A DNA stretch of 64,000 nt from Umbelopsis ramanniana AG. Taxonomy: Eukaryota; Mucoromycota; Umbelopsidomycetes; Umbelopsidales; Umbelopsidaceae. The position numbers were made by a program, and so were the translations under genes. This document shows positions 1 through 11,309 of this stretch, one piece after another (the stretch's first letter is position 1; each line of letters starts with the position of its first letter). Where the stretch lies: NCBI RefSeq assembly GCF_025399195.1, contig NW_026252167.1, positions 1 through 64,000 on the forward strand. Reading direction: 5' to 3'. Below the pieces are notes generated by a model. It worked only from the letters and a program-made list of their open reading frames with translations, searched no databases and was not told the DNA's origin.

Positions 1-1271
1 TGTTCGCCTAGTACGGAAAAGTAACCACATCTGAGGACGAATGGAGCCACACTACAGTTGTGTTAGGAACGACACGCAACTGTTAGTTGGCGGAATGAGG
101 ACGAGGATGTGGTGGCCTCCCTCCCAAACAAAAGAAAGATCACAAAAAATTAAGTTAGAAGTTGACCCTCCCAGGCCACAAAGGCGAACATGCTGGCGTG
201 GCATAGAGATCTGGGATACATTAGATAGAAAATTTTTATTATTTATATGACTGAGAATAAAAGCGTGGCTCTAGAGCCTATAACCACATCCTCGTCCTCA
301 TTCCGCCAACTAACAGTATGTCTACATTCAGTAGTCGAAGTCATTGAGCCTATGTTGTATTTGAATGCGAACGCAATCAGAAAGAGAACTAGAGTAGCTC
401 ACCACCCATCGGTCAGCAACACATCAATGCTTCAATCATACCATAGGGACACCGTTTATGTTATCCTACACGCTTTCCCTCAGCAATAAACAAGACTTAA
501 GTATTTGACTTTATATTAAAAAGTGAAAACCATAATTCATACCTTTCTCGAATAAAAAATCCTATTACGATCGTCTACTGTCTCTTTTTTTTTAAAATAA
601 ATAAACTAATTTAACGACATGGCTTCCATTTGACGATGCTGTAACCATGTAAATTATATAGGCATTGATTTAAGTGCGCATATAATTGTATTGTCACAAG
701 CGAGAGTATTTAAGTAGCACCTCCAAATGCGATGGTCCTCATGATTTTGCCAATAGTATCAAATACTTTAGATACAGACATTATTGATGATAAAAAGTGA
801 GTATAAATCGTTGCGGTACTGTACGCAAGGTAATATATATGTGGATATGTACTCTCCTTTCGTTACGAAATCTGAAAGTTGATACTCTTTATACTTAATT
901 CTGATCGTCTTTCCTCTCATTCGTATTTTCATAAAGGCAATTCAAAGGTAGCTTCACACGACATCAAACTTTTTATTTTATTTTTTATCTATTCTCGTCA
1001 GTGATCCTATGGAGACGAATTCGCTTTTGCTGTAGTGAACATACCAAGTGGTAGATGTGACTTTTTCCTTATTCAGTTGATCCGCATTGTTTTATCAGTA
1101 CCAGCCCATATTTCGTTAACAAAGAAAGAAAGATTTGCAAAGCAGAACCACGGCGACAGTTTGAGAAAAGTCTTCAGAAAAACATATATTGTACACAACT
1201 GAAGTCCTCCTCCATTAATAATACATTTGAAAATCTCTTTGTAAAAAAAAGCCAATGAATGTAAATGAATG
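1..1271. other. Non-coding left edge, no gene recognised
   Basis: No open frame here resembles a protein. Two overlapping short frames cover 41-489, but they run straight through an inverted repeat and have no recognisable composition. The rest is AT-rich with homopolymer runs. The stretch next to 1271 is the 3' flank of the minus-strand Nudix gene. Confidence 0.6.
79..317. repeat. 35-bp perfect inverted repeat with a 169-bp spacer
   Basis: Bases 79-113 are the exact reverse complement of bases 283-317. The match stops abruptly at both ends, so the arms are sharply bounded. No target-site duplication is visible just outside the arms. A short partial copy lies further left: 22-31 repeats the 10 bases at 281-290, and the next bases (32-40) resemble part of the other arm. 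This could be a small non-autonomous element or a hairpin-forming relic. It encodes no transposase. Confidence 0.75.
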
Positions 1272-2219
1272 CTAATTCACATGATTACCATTAAGTCTTT
1301 TAAAAAAGTCAACCAGATCTAAAAAATCTTTCGAAATACACCTGAACGAACAGATTTTTTTTTGAGTTAAGTGAATACCAGTACTTTCATAGCATTTCTT
1401 TGCACTATCCTTACCACTCATGATGAAGCTAGTCAAGCCCCAGATTTCCCTAACTTCAATATCGTCGGGCGTCTTGTATACAGGGTATTTGTACGAAGAG
1501 TCTCTGAAATTTTGCATCTCACATATCGCAGGGTCGGTGAGATATTCCAATGGCAAGGTGAATACGCTTGCGACCTCATCTGGATTGTATTTGATTTTGC
1601 TGACATCTACAGGATCCTTGATATAACCAACGAAGGGATGAACACGTAGATTTCTATGCTTGTTGGGCAGTATTGCATATTGTCCAAGTATGTCTATGTT
1701 TGATATGCCGATTTCCTCCATCGTTTCTCTGAGCGCTGCATGTTGCGGTGATTCATCTTCGGCGTCTATGTAAATTGACATCAATTGGTCAACCATGTTA
1801 TTCACAATCCTCTCCTCTTCCCAGAACCCTCCCATGATAGGTAATAATTAGTGCTTACCTTGCTTACCACCAGGGAAGCTATTCAAAGCATGGCTTTGTT
1901 AGTTTCGACTCAAGGTCAGCAAATATAGCACCAAACGAACAAACCTTATCTCGCCTTTATGCGCCCTCATATGAGCTGCACGTATAGTAAACAGCACACT
2001 TGGCTTGCCATCCATGGTTGTGCATAGAGGCATTAACACGGCAGCATTCTTTGGATTGTCAATGAATTGGAATTTCAGTTTTGGGACATTCTTTAAGCAG
2101 TCGGAAATAAATCGCAGTGACGCTTCGTCGAACGCTTTTGGAACGTTTGTAGAGTAGTAGCGAGCGTTACACGAGGGGAGTTGTCTTAAAATTCGTGTTG
2201 GGGTAAGCATGTGAAGCAT
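1272..2219 (-). CDS. Nudix hydrolase, coenzyme A diphosphatase type (Pcd1/NUDT7-8-like)
   Basis: Three exons join in frame to 262 aa: 2219-1945, a 20-nt exon 1878-1859, and 1765-1272. The middle exon restores the Nudix start, giving FPGGKQD directly before DES and then ALRETMEEIGI, so the catalytic RE..EE..G signature is intact. The family cleaves CoA and acyl-CoA to 3',5'-ADP and phosphopantetheine. Fungal and animal members are often peroxisomal or mitochondrial. The N-terminus (MLHMLTPTRILRQL) is basic and hydroxylated, like a mitochondrial presequence, and the C-terminus has no clear PTS1. The family is certain. The CoA substrate is inferred from the extended Nudix region. Confidence 0.85.
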
Positions 2220-2751
2220 TGTGTCCGAGAGGAAAGCATTCTATTGTTCCTTTCCGTGAGAGTCAATTCATACCGTGTCGGAGTTGAGCATCAAAATAAA
2301 TGTCCCTTTGGTAACAGACAGTGTGTGAAGCAAAAAGAAAAGTTTACACTTTTAAAGCCTTATTAGAGACCGACCTTTTCTGGTATCCATGTAAGACTTG
2401 TAAGAATGAATAATGTCAATCATCCTATCGCATACTTGTTGGTTCAACACGGATAATCGTAGGATGTGTGCTCATCTCATGCGCCTGGGTTCAGGTTGTC
2501 GTAAAAATACAGCACCGTTTACGAAAAGCATTGTAAGATAGTCATGTTAAATGAACGTTCGGAAAGCATTTAATACAGTAGATTCGGTAATGAGGTTAGC
2601 GCTTGCCATAAAATCAATTGGAAAGGTTGATGAATTTCGACCTCCCAGCTTGTCGAGCTTTGAAATATCCATGCCCAAATTTAGCTGTTCAGCCCAACGT
2701 AAAAATTCAAGGAAAGAGCGAGTCTCGCGATTGTGAAAGGCTCCCCATTCA
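2220..2751. other. Divergent intergenic region between the Nudix and F-box genes
   Basis: This is the shared upstream region of the minus-strand Nudix gene and the plus-strand F-box gene. Open frames exist on both strands between about 2547 and 2750, but neither looks like a known protein. A frame on the minus strand runs on into the F-box exon and is probably chance. No TATA box stands out. Confidence 0.5.
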
Positions 2752-3988
2752 ATGCTGCAAGGAGTTAACTCTATTAGAGCTATACAAGCGAATGATAGCA
2801 AGATTATGCCGGCATCTCTGCCGTTGGACATTTGGATCGAAATCTCCATTTCGTTGGCCATAGAAGGCCACTTTCGTAACGTTGTTCCACTGCTGGGGGT
2901 GTGCAAGCTACTGCGATCTGCATTACATCAGACACATCAACTATGGGCAGAGCTTGACTTTAACTACCAAGATAGTCCAAGGGCACGAAAGTTTCCAGTA
3001 CCGAAATATGATTCTATCTTACTGTAAGCCTGCCTTGAACACAAGTTGACATGTAGAGGAATACATACTCAGACCAGCGTCTTTTTCTCGATACTATAGA
3101 TATCTCAAAAGCCTACCAGCAAGTTCAGTACAAAGAATTCGATGGAGACCTCCAAGCAGCGAAGCAATGGGCAATATGATACAGTTTACCCTGCAAAAAT
3201 TCGATACGCTGGAGATATTGGATGTTCGACCGCATTTAAGTGACTCAACATCAAAATATCTACTGGCCGCTTATACGGCACTAAGACAACTTCATGAAAA
3301 GAACATTCGGTGTACCAAGTTTAGAACATTGATGCTAGCGAACACTTCCTTTCGACAGGAAATCATTAAGAATGAAAGTGATATAACACTGATGAACAGC
3401 TTGCAACAGGAACTGGAATGGTTAGCCAATGGAAAACAAGAAAAGGACGAAGTTCAACCGGGTAAAACTCCAGACAAGAATTTAGTCCATGATTTAGCTA
3501 TTTGTGAAATGTGCGAATCACAATTTGCACACACGAGCGGAAACAAAACATGCATCATAGAGACGTGCGATCATCGGAAGTTTAACGTGTGCTTGTCTTG
3601 CACTGAATATTGCTCAGCCTGTGATGCTCAGATTTGCCCAGATCATCCTGATGAATACGATACAATGGCTGAAGATTATTTTTTGGAAGGACGCTGCTAT
3701 CATGGTAACGGGGAGATGCTTAGGTATTGTGCTCTGCACGAAGAAACTAACTTGTGCAACAATTGTGAATTGGCACAGTGCGAGCATCATTTACAAACTT
3801 GTGTCAACCGCGACGAAGAAGGACCATGCCATTCTGGTTCCAGGACCTGTATAGACTGCTGCGTTCAATGCCCACTATGCAACAACTGGTATTGCAAAGA
3901 TTGTTACGTGTCAGAAAATCATGACATATATCATCGCCAACATGGATATCCTGATTTAACAGAATTGGACAACCTATTTAAGGAATAA
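2752..3988 (+). CDS. F-box protein with cysteine/histidine-rich C-terminal domain
   Basis: Two exons (2752-3023 and 3073-3988) join to 395 aa. An alternative in-frame ATG at 2806 sits directly before the F-box. Residues about 20-70 read as an F-box (LPLDIWIEI, then LLGVCKLLRSALH and WAEL), the motif that binds Skp1 in SCF ubiquitin ligases. The middle is a short leucine-containing region. From about residue 230 to 380 the protein has some twenty cysteines plus histidines in CxxC, CxxCxxxxC and CDH clusters, including CPLCNNWYCKDC. This resembles a RING- or B-box-like zinc module but I cannot assign it to one family. An SCF substrate receptor is an inference from the F-box. Confidence 0.7.
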
Positions 3989-4230
3989 CGGTAGCCCACC
4001 AGTAGTTCACCAATGATCAACAAGAGGTCAAGTACAGTCTGCCCCAAACAGTCATCTGAGCTGAAGATAGACAAAAAGGAGGCAGATTAATCGTGTAAAA
4101 AGTAGACTATATTTATTTAGTTATGGGCAAGCGAACCCAAGGAATTAAAAAAAGGCATGTATCTCGGTCAAGGAGGTATCCCTTCCTAAACGTCATGGTA
4201 CGTTCATCACCATCAGTGCTTATCACCAAC

Positions 4231-5658
4231 TTATATGTTTGCTCGCATACGAGCTTCCTTCAATCCAGACTTCAGCGCTTCCACCTCTTCTTTGTAATCT
4301 ACCATTTTGGATTGTATCATTTCCTCCGTCACACATGATTCTAAAACAGTCGTTTAGTGCTAATGAAGTATTGCCAAAGAATTAAAGTTCCTGTGACATT
4401 GACTATGTACGTACCCCATAGATTGAAGGCAGGTTGGACCTGAACGCCGTCAGGCAGGGCTACAATAGTCTGGCCTTTATGCGCGTATCTGATTAGAAAT
4501 GGCATATCATGAAGCTAGTCTCGAGTGAATGTTAGGTACTTACAATGCTGGCTTTCATCCAAAATGGCTGTCATATACGCATCCATTACTGTCTCCATGG
4601 GTACCTTCGGCGATACATCGATAAAGCCAGTGCCAGGAACTTTAATACCGTTAAGTATGTCAGTCTCCACCCAGTATGGACACACTAAGGTTTATCCATT
4701 AGAACCAGATATAGAAAAAATGTGCAGTAAGATCCCCCCCCTAAGAGCATGCTGAACTTACCAGCATTCACACGGACGTTGGCGACGTCTTTCATTGGTT
4801 GCATTGACCTAGTCCAGCCAACGACGCCATGTTTCGATGCTGTGTAGTGCGGAATTACGCTGTGGAAGGATTTAGAGTTCATGCAATATTACACCTTCAA
4901 CAATTTGGAATGAAACATGCCTTGTGCCTACAAAGCCTGCAAGTGAAGCAGTATTGACAATGACTCCTCCTCCCCTCTTTGCAAGATGCAAAATAGCGAC
5001 TCGGTTGCCTGAAAGGTGGAATGAGGATGAGAGATATCAACACATGCAACTGCAACTTGCTAGCCATACTTACCCTTAATCACACCATCTAAATTTATCT
5101 TCAATGTCATGGATTCCCCTATTGTAATTTAGTTCAGTACATGAAAATGAAGACGTCGCTAGGTTGCCGTCGCCAATTACCTTCAAGCGGTCCAAAAAGA
5201 GTCTCTGGGTGCTCTGATATACCTGCATTCAAGCAAGCGATCTAAAGAAGTAAAGGTTACTATTGTTAGTACGTTCCTGTAATGTAATGGCTTGGTAATA
5301 TATTTCGACAACGGCTTACATCGACGCCACCGAACTCTTTCTCGGCCGTTGCAAACAGCTTCTTGTTATCATCCCAGGATGTCACATCAGTGCGTACGAA
5401 GACTGCGATATTATCTGATTGCCTACGATACCAACAGGTAAGTCGCATTGAACGCTACCAACTAGCAATAACTCTCAAACTTTGCATTTACTTGCTGTTC
5501 AATGCTTTGGCTAGCTCTTCTCCTTCGTTGACTAAAATATCTCCAATAACGACCTTGGCTCCTTGCTCAACGAGTGCAGTAACAAGCGCTTTACCAATTC
5601 CTTTAGATCCTCCTGTAACGACGGCGACCTTATTCTTCAGTTTGCTTTCTTGAGTCAT
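4231..5658 (-). CDS. Short-chain dehydrogenase/reductase, 15-PGDH-like
   Basis: Nine exons join in frame to 290 aa: 5658-5492, 5422-5320, 5241-5181, 5118-5074, 5008-4921, 4859-4762, 4684-4544, 4474-4415 and 4340-4231. The classical SDR signature is complete: TGGSKGIG cofactor loop near residue 15, a D after the second strand, NAG, an N-T-A-S-L strand, and catalytic YTASK. This is an NAD(P)-dependent oxidoreductase of the 15-hydroxyprostaglandin-dehydrogenase-like group. The substrate is unknown. The sixth exon follows an intron that appears to start with GC (donor AAG/GCATGT at 4920), and it must be used to keep YTASK in frame. Start: ATG of MTQESK. Longer in-frame starts lack support. Confidence 0.85.
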
Positions 5659-6207
5659 GGCTGTTGTATCTGTGGAGGTGGAAAAGGACAAGTTACACCA
5701 ATGCTTTTGCGCGCGCTTCAATTTATACGCTCTGCCGATCGTGAGATTTACCGATTCTGCTTACAAGAGACTGTTTTATCTACTTGAAGAGATACTTGTA
5801 TGGTTGCCATATTAGTTTTGTACGCTCAATTTTTGTCTTTCGAGATTATTATCTCTGCTTTTGCGCAGTATATCAACGCAAGAGCAAAAGGCAACAAAAC
5901 GTATGTATTTGCGCATTGTCCAATTTTGATGCTTGGAAAGACGATTTCACTCGAGACGCATTTTTCTATGGGTGAAGGCTAGAAAGATTAGATTAGAAAC
6001 GGGATATGTTATAATCGTTGCTTTGGACTTTTTTATTTGGATAGAAAATATAAAGTTCATTTTTGTGGACATCATGCTGGAATGAGCATGGTAGGACGAA
6101 TTTTTCCCAATTTTTTTTTTACGGTAAAAACTCATATCACACTGCGTCCATTTTGAGCGGGAAAGCGTGCACTCATATATCACCATTCTATCCCAGCTCC
6201 TTGATCA
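5659..6207. promoter_or_regulatory. Divergent intergenic region between the SDR gene and VPS24
   Basis: About 550 bp separate two outward-facing start codons, so both promoters must lie here. The region is AT-rich with long T runs near 6110-6120. I see no clear TATA box or repeat. Several short frames cross it, but none looks coding. Confidence 0.5.
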
Positions 6208-7190
6208 ATGGCGTCCACAGTGAACAGCATTCAGCGTTTTTTTGGGAAAAAGAGCCCAGAAGAGCTCGTATGTATTTTATTTAGTTAACCATTCTATTGT
6301 TCTCTTGCACGATTTCTCAACTTCATTGCATATAGGTACGCAAATGGCAGCAGGAGATTCGAGCGCAGACCAGAGGCATAGAGCGTCAGATTCGTCAAAT
6401 AGAACGAGAAGAAGCAAAAGTTAAACAAGGCATAAAGGCTGTAGCAAAACGTGGAGATGTCAAGAGCTGTAAATCACTTGCAAAAGAACTAATAAGATCT
6501 CGGAAACACGTTGATCGACTCCATACAAGCAAAGCCCAGCTCAATTCTGTATCCATGCAACTTAACCACCAATTAGGTAAATGATAGGACGGAATTGCAG
6601 AAAAATGCACAAGATACTCATTAGAAATTTGTACTTGTTTATAGCTACACTGAAAATTGCTGGAACATTACAAAAGAGTGCAGAAGTCATGAACTTGGTA
6701 AATCAGCTAGTTAAGCTGCCTGAAATCGCCAAGACAATGCAGGAAATGTCAATGGAGATGACCAGGGTACGTACAGGGATACAAGTATCAATGGGGTTCA
6801 AGATAATAATACTTCATCAATAGGCGGGGATCATGGATGAGATGATTAATGACACCTTTGAGATGATGGACGACGAGGATTTGGAAGAAGAGGCTGACGA
6901 GGAAGTGAACAAGGTGTTATATCAGGTCACCGAAGGTAATGGTCTGCCATTTCTGGAATGACTATACGGCTTGATAAATATCTAATGGTTGTGATGTATA
7001 GGGACGATGGGCGAGGCATCTTCTGTGGCAAATCTGCAGAACCCACTCGTCACAGAGGAAGAGGAAGAAGAGGAAGAACCAGAGTTAGATATGATGCAAA
7101 AGCGACTAGAGGTATGTTATTGGTCATTGCGTTGAAAATAGATATGTAGATACTCAAATTTTCATTTATTTACAGGCTTTGAAGGGATAA
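6208..7190 (+). CDS. VPS24: ESCRT-III subunit Vps24/CHMP3
   Basis: Six exons join to 219 aa: 6208-6267, 6336-6576, 6645-6766, 6824-6935, 7002-7111 and 7176-7190. The protein has the Snf7 fold: a basic N-terminal half (KKSPEELVRKWQQEIR, then IRSRKHVDRL), the CHMP3-like stretch AGTLQKSAEVMNLV, and an acidic linker (EEEEEEEEPELD). It ends in a helix, MMQKRLEALKG, that matches a MIT-interacting motif for the ATPase Vps4. The family polymerises on endosomal membranes for multivesicular-body sorting and membrane scission. The last exon is only 15 nt. The gene lies 179 bp upstream of a second ESCRT-III gene on the same strand. Confidence 0.93.
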
Positions 7191-7369
7191 ATGTACTTTA
7201 AATGATAATTATTTTGACTGTGGAGGTTTCAACCGGCTTGTACCAGGTTTTTTTTTTCGTGCGTGCGGAACAAATATGGCAATAAAGACACTTTTCTTGG
7301 CGTCATCGAACCTCAAAAGTCACTTGTCCCAAGCACACCTTTTGTTACTCTTGCTGATATCCCTCCACG

Positions 7370-8326
7370 ATGAGTAACAAACTACAAAGTAAATGTCGAT
7401 CACTAGTGTGTGCATTATCGATACAGTTCCTTGACTTATCAGTTATATCGTATCCTAGATAACCTTTTTCAGCTCAAGGTAATGGTGGCCTATTGTGCAT
7501 TCCGTGGCGTTGGCAGCGATCTGTGAAAACTGATCAATTCACTTGGCTTTTACCAGTTTACGTCAAAGCAACTACTGAATCAATCGAAGAGAGCGACTAA
7601 GGATGAAAATGCTGAGAAGACCAAATTGAAAACGGTGAGCATCTGATTCAATTCATTCTAGCCTGGATTCATTTGTAGGTTCTAATGCAGGTACCTTGGG
7701 TTGCAGGCAATTCAAAAGGGAAACATGGAAGGTGCTAGACTTCACGCCGCCAATGCTATAAGAAAGAAGAACGAATCGCTCAACTTGCTGCGGTTATCCT
7801 CAAGAATTGACGCCGTGGCTAGTCGAGTGCAGACAGCCGTGACAATGCAACAGGTAGGTGGTGCTGATCTCGATGAACAGGGATACTACAAATACTTATA
7901 GCAGTGGGAATTAGGTTACTGGATCGATGGCGAACGTCGTGAAAGGCATGGATAGAGCTATGCAATCAATGAATCTTGAGAAGGTAAGGACTCTTGTGAA
8001 GCTTTATCGCACGTTGACTGTTTTTAGTTGACACTCTGCGCGGCTAGATCTCAATGGTGATGGATAAATTCGAATCGCAGTTTGAGGATTTGGATGTACA
8101 AACAGAATACATGGAAGGGGCTATGGCAGGAACCACCACCATGACGACACCTCAAACCGAAGTAGACGGCTTGATGCAACAAGTTGCTGACGAGCATGGT
8201 TTGGAACTCAACCAAGAGTTTGGAAACTTTGCTCCAGGCACCTCCATTGCTGGATTGAACAAGCAAGAAGAGAAGGATGTTGAGGCCGATAAGCTAGACG
8301 AGAGACTACGTGCTCTGAGACAATGA
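7370..8326 (+). CDS. DID2: ESCRT-III-associated protein Did2/Vps46 (CHMP1)
   Basis: Six exons join to 203 aa: 7370-7388, 7459-7478, 7557-7634, 7707-7853, 7915-7983 and 8048-8326. The first two are 19 and 20 nt and together encode MSNKLQNNLFQLK. The body matches CHMP1: [50 protein letters not shown] and [14 protein letters not shown]. It ends in [12 protein letters not shown], a MIM1-type helix that recruits Vps4 and Vta1. Did2 controls disassembly of ESCRT-III, of which Vps24 (the adjacent upstream gene) is a core part. The first intron must be spliced to obtain the conserved N-terminus. Confidence 0.93.
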
Positions 8327-9456
8327 TCAACCTACTGTATACCTTCCTTTATCATTTTTTCTAGCTTGAAAGACAAGTGCGTGTTTTCTGAACTACAATA
8401 CAATACAAATACATATAATGTTCGTTTATAAAGTGTTTGAGCTCGAAGATCTGGATTCCTGTGGCTTAAACTATAGTGGCATGCCGCTGTCAGAGAACAT
8501 GTTGTGGTAACCCTAAGCAGCCGGAACTTGCTGTTAAAGATTGCCTTATGCAATAGACACTAGATTTCGAGAGCTGGTATTGGTAATGCTAAGCATACAA
8601 TAGTCATAAGCACACATCCGTCAAGACATATTGTGTATCATTTCTTGTGACCTTCTGCTACTCAATACACCACATTGTTAAACCTGCGTGCGCTTCATAA
8701 TAAGGTTCAGGGTAAACGCCATTGCATCCCACCTAATATAAAATAGTCGGGAAGCTCGGAGCCATTCTTTTTATTTAGTTCCTTAAAGCCCGTCATAATC
8801 TTATACTTTGAAGTCCTAACCGAAGTTTGTTTTGCTGTGGTACTGTTAGCTGACATGAGGACCAGCTCAAAGGCGAAAGTCAGGCCAGGATCACTTCATA
8901 AGTGAAGGTATGTTGGCCGCAAGCAGAGCATTAAGGCTGGGGCGCAGATGTCGTCACCGGCAGCGTGGCCGGAAATATCTCCTTCTGACAATGAAAAATT
9001 AGGACCTCTCTTTCCCCTCACTATACTTTATCACACTAATTTGACACTGTCCCTGGGGACGGAATTTGTTTTATCTCATCGGAGCACGCACACGTTCCCT
9101 CGTGCGGTTATATATTTAACTTCGTCTCTTCGAAAATTTACATCGCTTGTCGTCAAAAAAAGGATTCATGGTCACAGACTTCATTGACATGAGAAGACTA
9201 CCGGCGAGTGTGTGAAAAATCATATGGCTCTAAGATTCTCGTAAATAGCCTGTAAGCTATTCAAGCTGGCCATTTAAGGGAAAAGTACTTTTGTGTCCGG
9301 AGAAAAGGGACATTCAATACTCCGGATAATCTGGAAATTCAAAAAAGCAAACGACTGTGATTTACGGCTTGCTTTCAATCAGCTAGCCTGTATATAAATA
9401 CACCAGTTCAGTGGTAACTTCTTTTTTTTTCTCACTGTCCTTTTCATTTCATCATT
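8327..9456. other. 1.1-kb intergenic region between DID2 and the aldo-keto reductase
   Basis: Nothing coding is recognised. A 79-codon frame at 8948-9187 has no familiar composition. The right end holds the core promoter of the aldo-keto reductase. Confidence 0.5.
9391..9400 (+). promoter_or_regulatory. TATA box of the aldo-keto reductase gene
   Basis: TATATAAATA lies 57 bp upstream of the ATG and is followed by a T/C-rich stretch (9420-9450), typical of strongly expressed fungal genes. Confidence 0.65.
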
Positions 9457-10902
9457 ATGTCTCTCGGTCGTACTTTCAGTAAGTGTCTGCCAGCTCAATA
9501 CACTGACAACCATAAAACACTAGCACTCACCTTCATTTCTCTCACGTCAGCCCTTTACACTGGCGCTAAGATCCCTGCTGTTGGTCTTGGTACCTGGCTC
9601 TCTGAACCCGACAAGGTTCGTCAAGCCGTCCTCTACTCTCTGCAAAACGGTATGTTCAATGTGCGATTCGGGGAAAGGGTGCTGGCTGGGCTGTCACGGT
9701 TCAACGTTTTCGGGCCCACAGCACTAGCCGCTCTGCCCGTTTGTCCCCTTACGGCCGTAATATCTTGTACTTACCTTCTGTCATTGACTTAGGCTACCGT
9801 CACATCGATTGCGCCTACATCTGTAAGTTTCGGATTTATCCACACCCTAACATGGTACTATTGCCTCATTTGTCATTCTCTGACCTCTAAATTTGACCAC
9901 CCGCAGATCAAAACGAGCACGAAGTCGGTCAAGCTTTCACCGAGGCCAAGGTCCCCCGTGAAGAGGTTTTCGTCACTAGCAAACTCTGGAACACTCACCA
10001 CCGTCCCGAGTACGTCAAGCCTGCTGTTCAAGCTTCCTTGAAGGCTCTTCAGTTGGAGTACCTTGATCTCTACCTCGTTCACTGGCCCGTTTCCTTTGCC
10101 GTAAGCTACCTGTCTGTTTTGCCAATAACCTTTCGAGCAAGAGCGAATACTAACTCTTCACTTACGAAATTAGCCCGTAGGCAAGCCTGAAGATACCCCT
10201 GTCACTCCTGCCAAGGACTACTTGTTCCCTCAAAAGTAAGTACATGGCCAAGTTTAAGGGCAGACAACCAAATCGCAGACGCTAACGTTGTGTTTATGAA
10301 GGAATGGTAACGTTGACTTGGAAGAGGTTGATCCTCTCAAGACTTGGGCTGCCATGGAAGAGCTTGTTGATGCTGGTTTGGTCAAGGCTATTGGTAAGTG
10401 AGCAGTTGGGTGGTTTATAGCGTGTTTGAACGGTCCGTAGCTGACTCCGCGATTAGGTCTTTCCAACTTCAACATTGCCAAGATCCAACACATTTTAGAT
10501 AACTGCCGTATTCGCCCTGCTGCTCTTCAGGTTGAGCTTCACCCTGCTCTTCACCAACAGGAGTTGTTGGACTTCTGTGCCAAGGAGAACATCCACGTTA
10601 CTGCCTACTCCCCTCTCGGTAACAACATCTACGGCAAGGACCGTACTGTCGATGACCCTGCCATCGCTAACGTTGCAAACAAGCTCGGCAAGACCCCTGC
10701 TCAAGTTTGCATCTCATGGGCTGTTCAGCATGGAACCTCCGTCATTCCCAAGAGTGTCACACCCTCCAGAATCACCGAGAACTTCCAAGACTTTGTTCTT
10801 GAAAAGGAGGACTACGAAAGCGTGTCCAGCCTTGGATCCCGCAACCGCCGATACAATGACCCCGGCAGCGAAGAATGGAACTGCAACATTTTTGACGAGT
10901 AG
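9457..10902 (+). CDS. Aldo-keto reductase (AKR family, glycerol/aldehyde reductase type)
   Basis: Seven exons join to 314 aa: 9457-9478, 9551-9649, 9793-9822, 9907-10100, 10174-10235, 10302-10393 and 10457-10902. The catalytic tetrad is visible: D and Y in DCAYIYQNE, K in [10 protein letters not shown] in LVHWPVS. GLSNF and [10 protein letters not shown] mark the cofactor pocket, the latter suggesting NADPH. The family reduces aldehydes and keto-sugars such as glyceraldehyde to alcohols in the cytosol. Codon use is strongly biased to C-ending codons (GCC, ACC, ATC, CTC), unlike most neighbours. Together with the TATA box, this suggests high expression. CAATAAACC at 10946-10954 could be the poly(A) signal. 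Confidence 0.92.
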
Positions 10903-11309
10903 GTGTGCAGGCCTCGCCATCCTCCATAGTACATATTTGAAACCAACAATAAACCAAATTGCATAAATTTTACGCGATGACACGAGACAGGGTCAGTCAG
11001 TGATAAACTGAGGGGGAGTTTTTTTTTATTCCAAGCATGTACATTAAGCAAAGATAGTTGAGTTTAGGAACATAAACAGTAGCAAACACTGATATTGCAC
11101 AAAAAAAAGAATGAAGGTTATGCTGTTAGTTTTGAGATGGTGTTGTTTCTGCTTACCAGAGTACTGTGTAACGCATTCTGGCGGAGCAAAGGAAAAAAGG
11201 GTACTTATATACAAAATGGATGTGTCAGTTCTACACGAGGAATGGCGCGAAGTATAATTTTACAGCAAGAAAAACAAAAGAGATCGCATAGTGGTAATGC
11301 AAGACGTTT

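Noticed and set aside
2547-2906. 119-codon minus-strand frame upstream of and into the F-box gene
   Set aside because: Half of it is the antisense of the F-box exon. The rest recalls no transposase or reverse transcriptase strongly enough.
8948-9187. 79-codon frame upstream of the aldo-keto reductase
   Set aside because: Composition is not protein-like and it lies in the promoter region.
10254-11051. Several long frames antisense to the aldo-keto reductase
   Set aside because: They are shadows caused by strong codon bias in the real gene.
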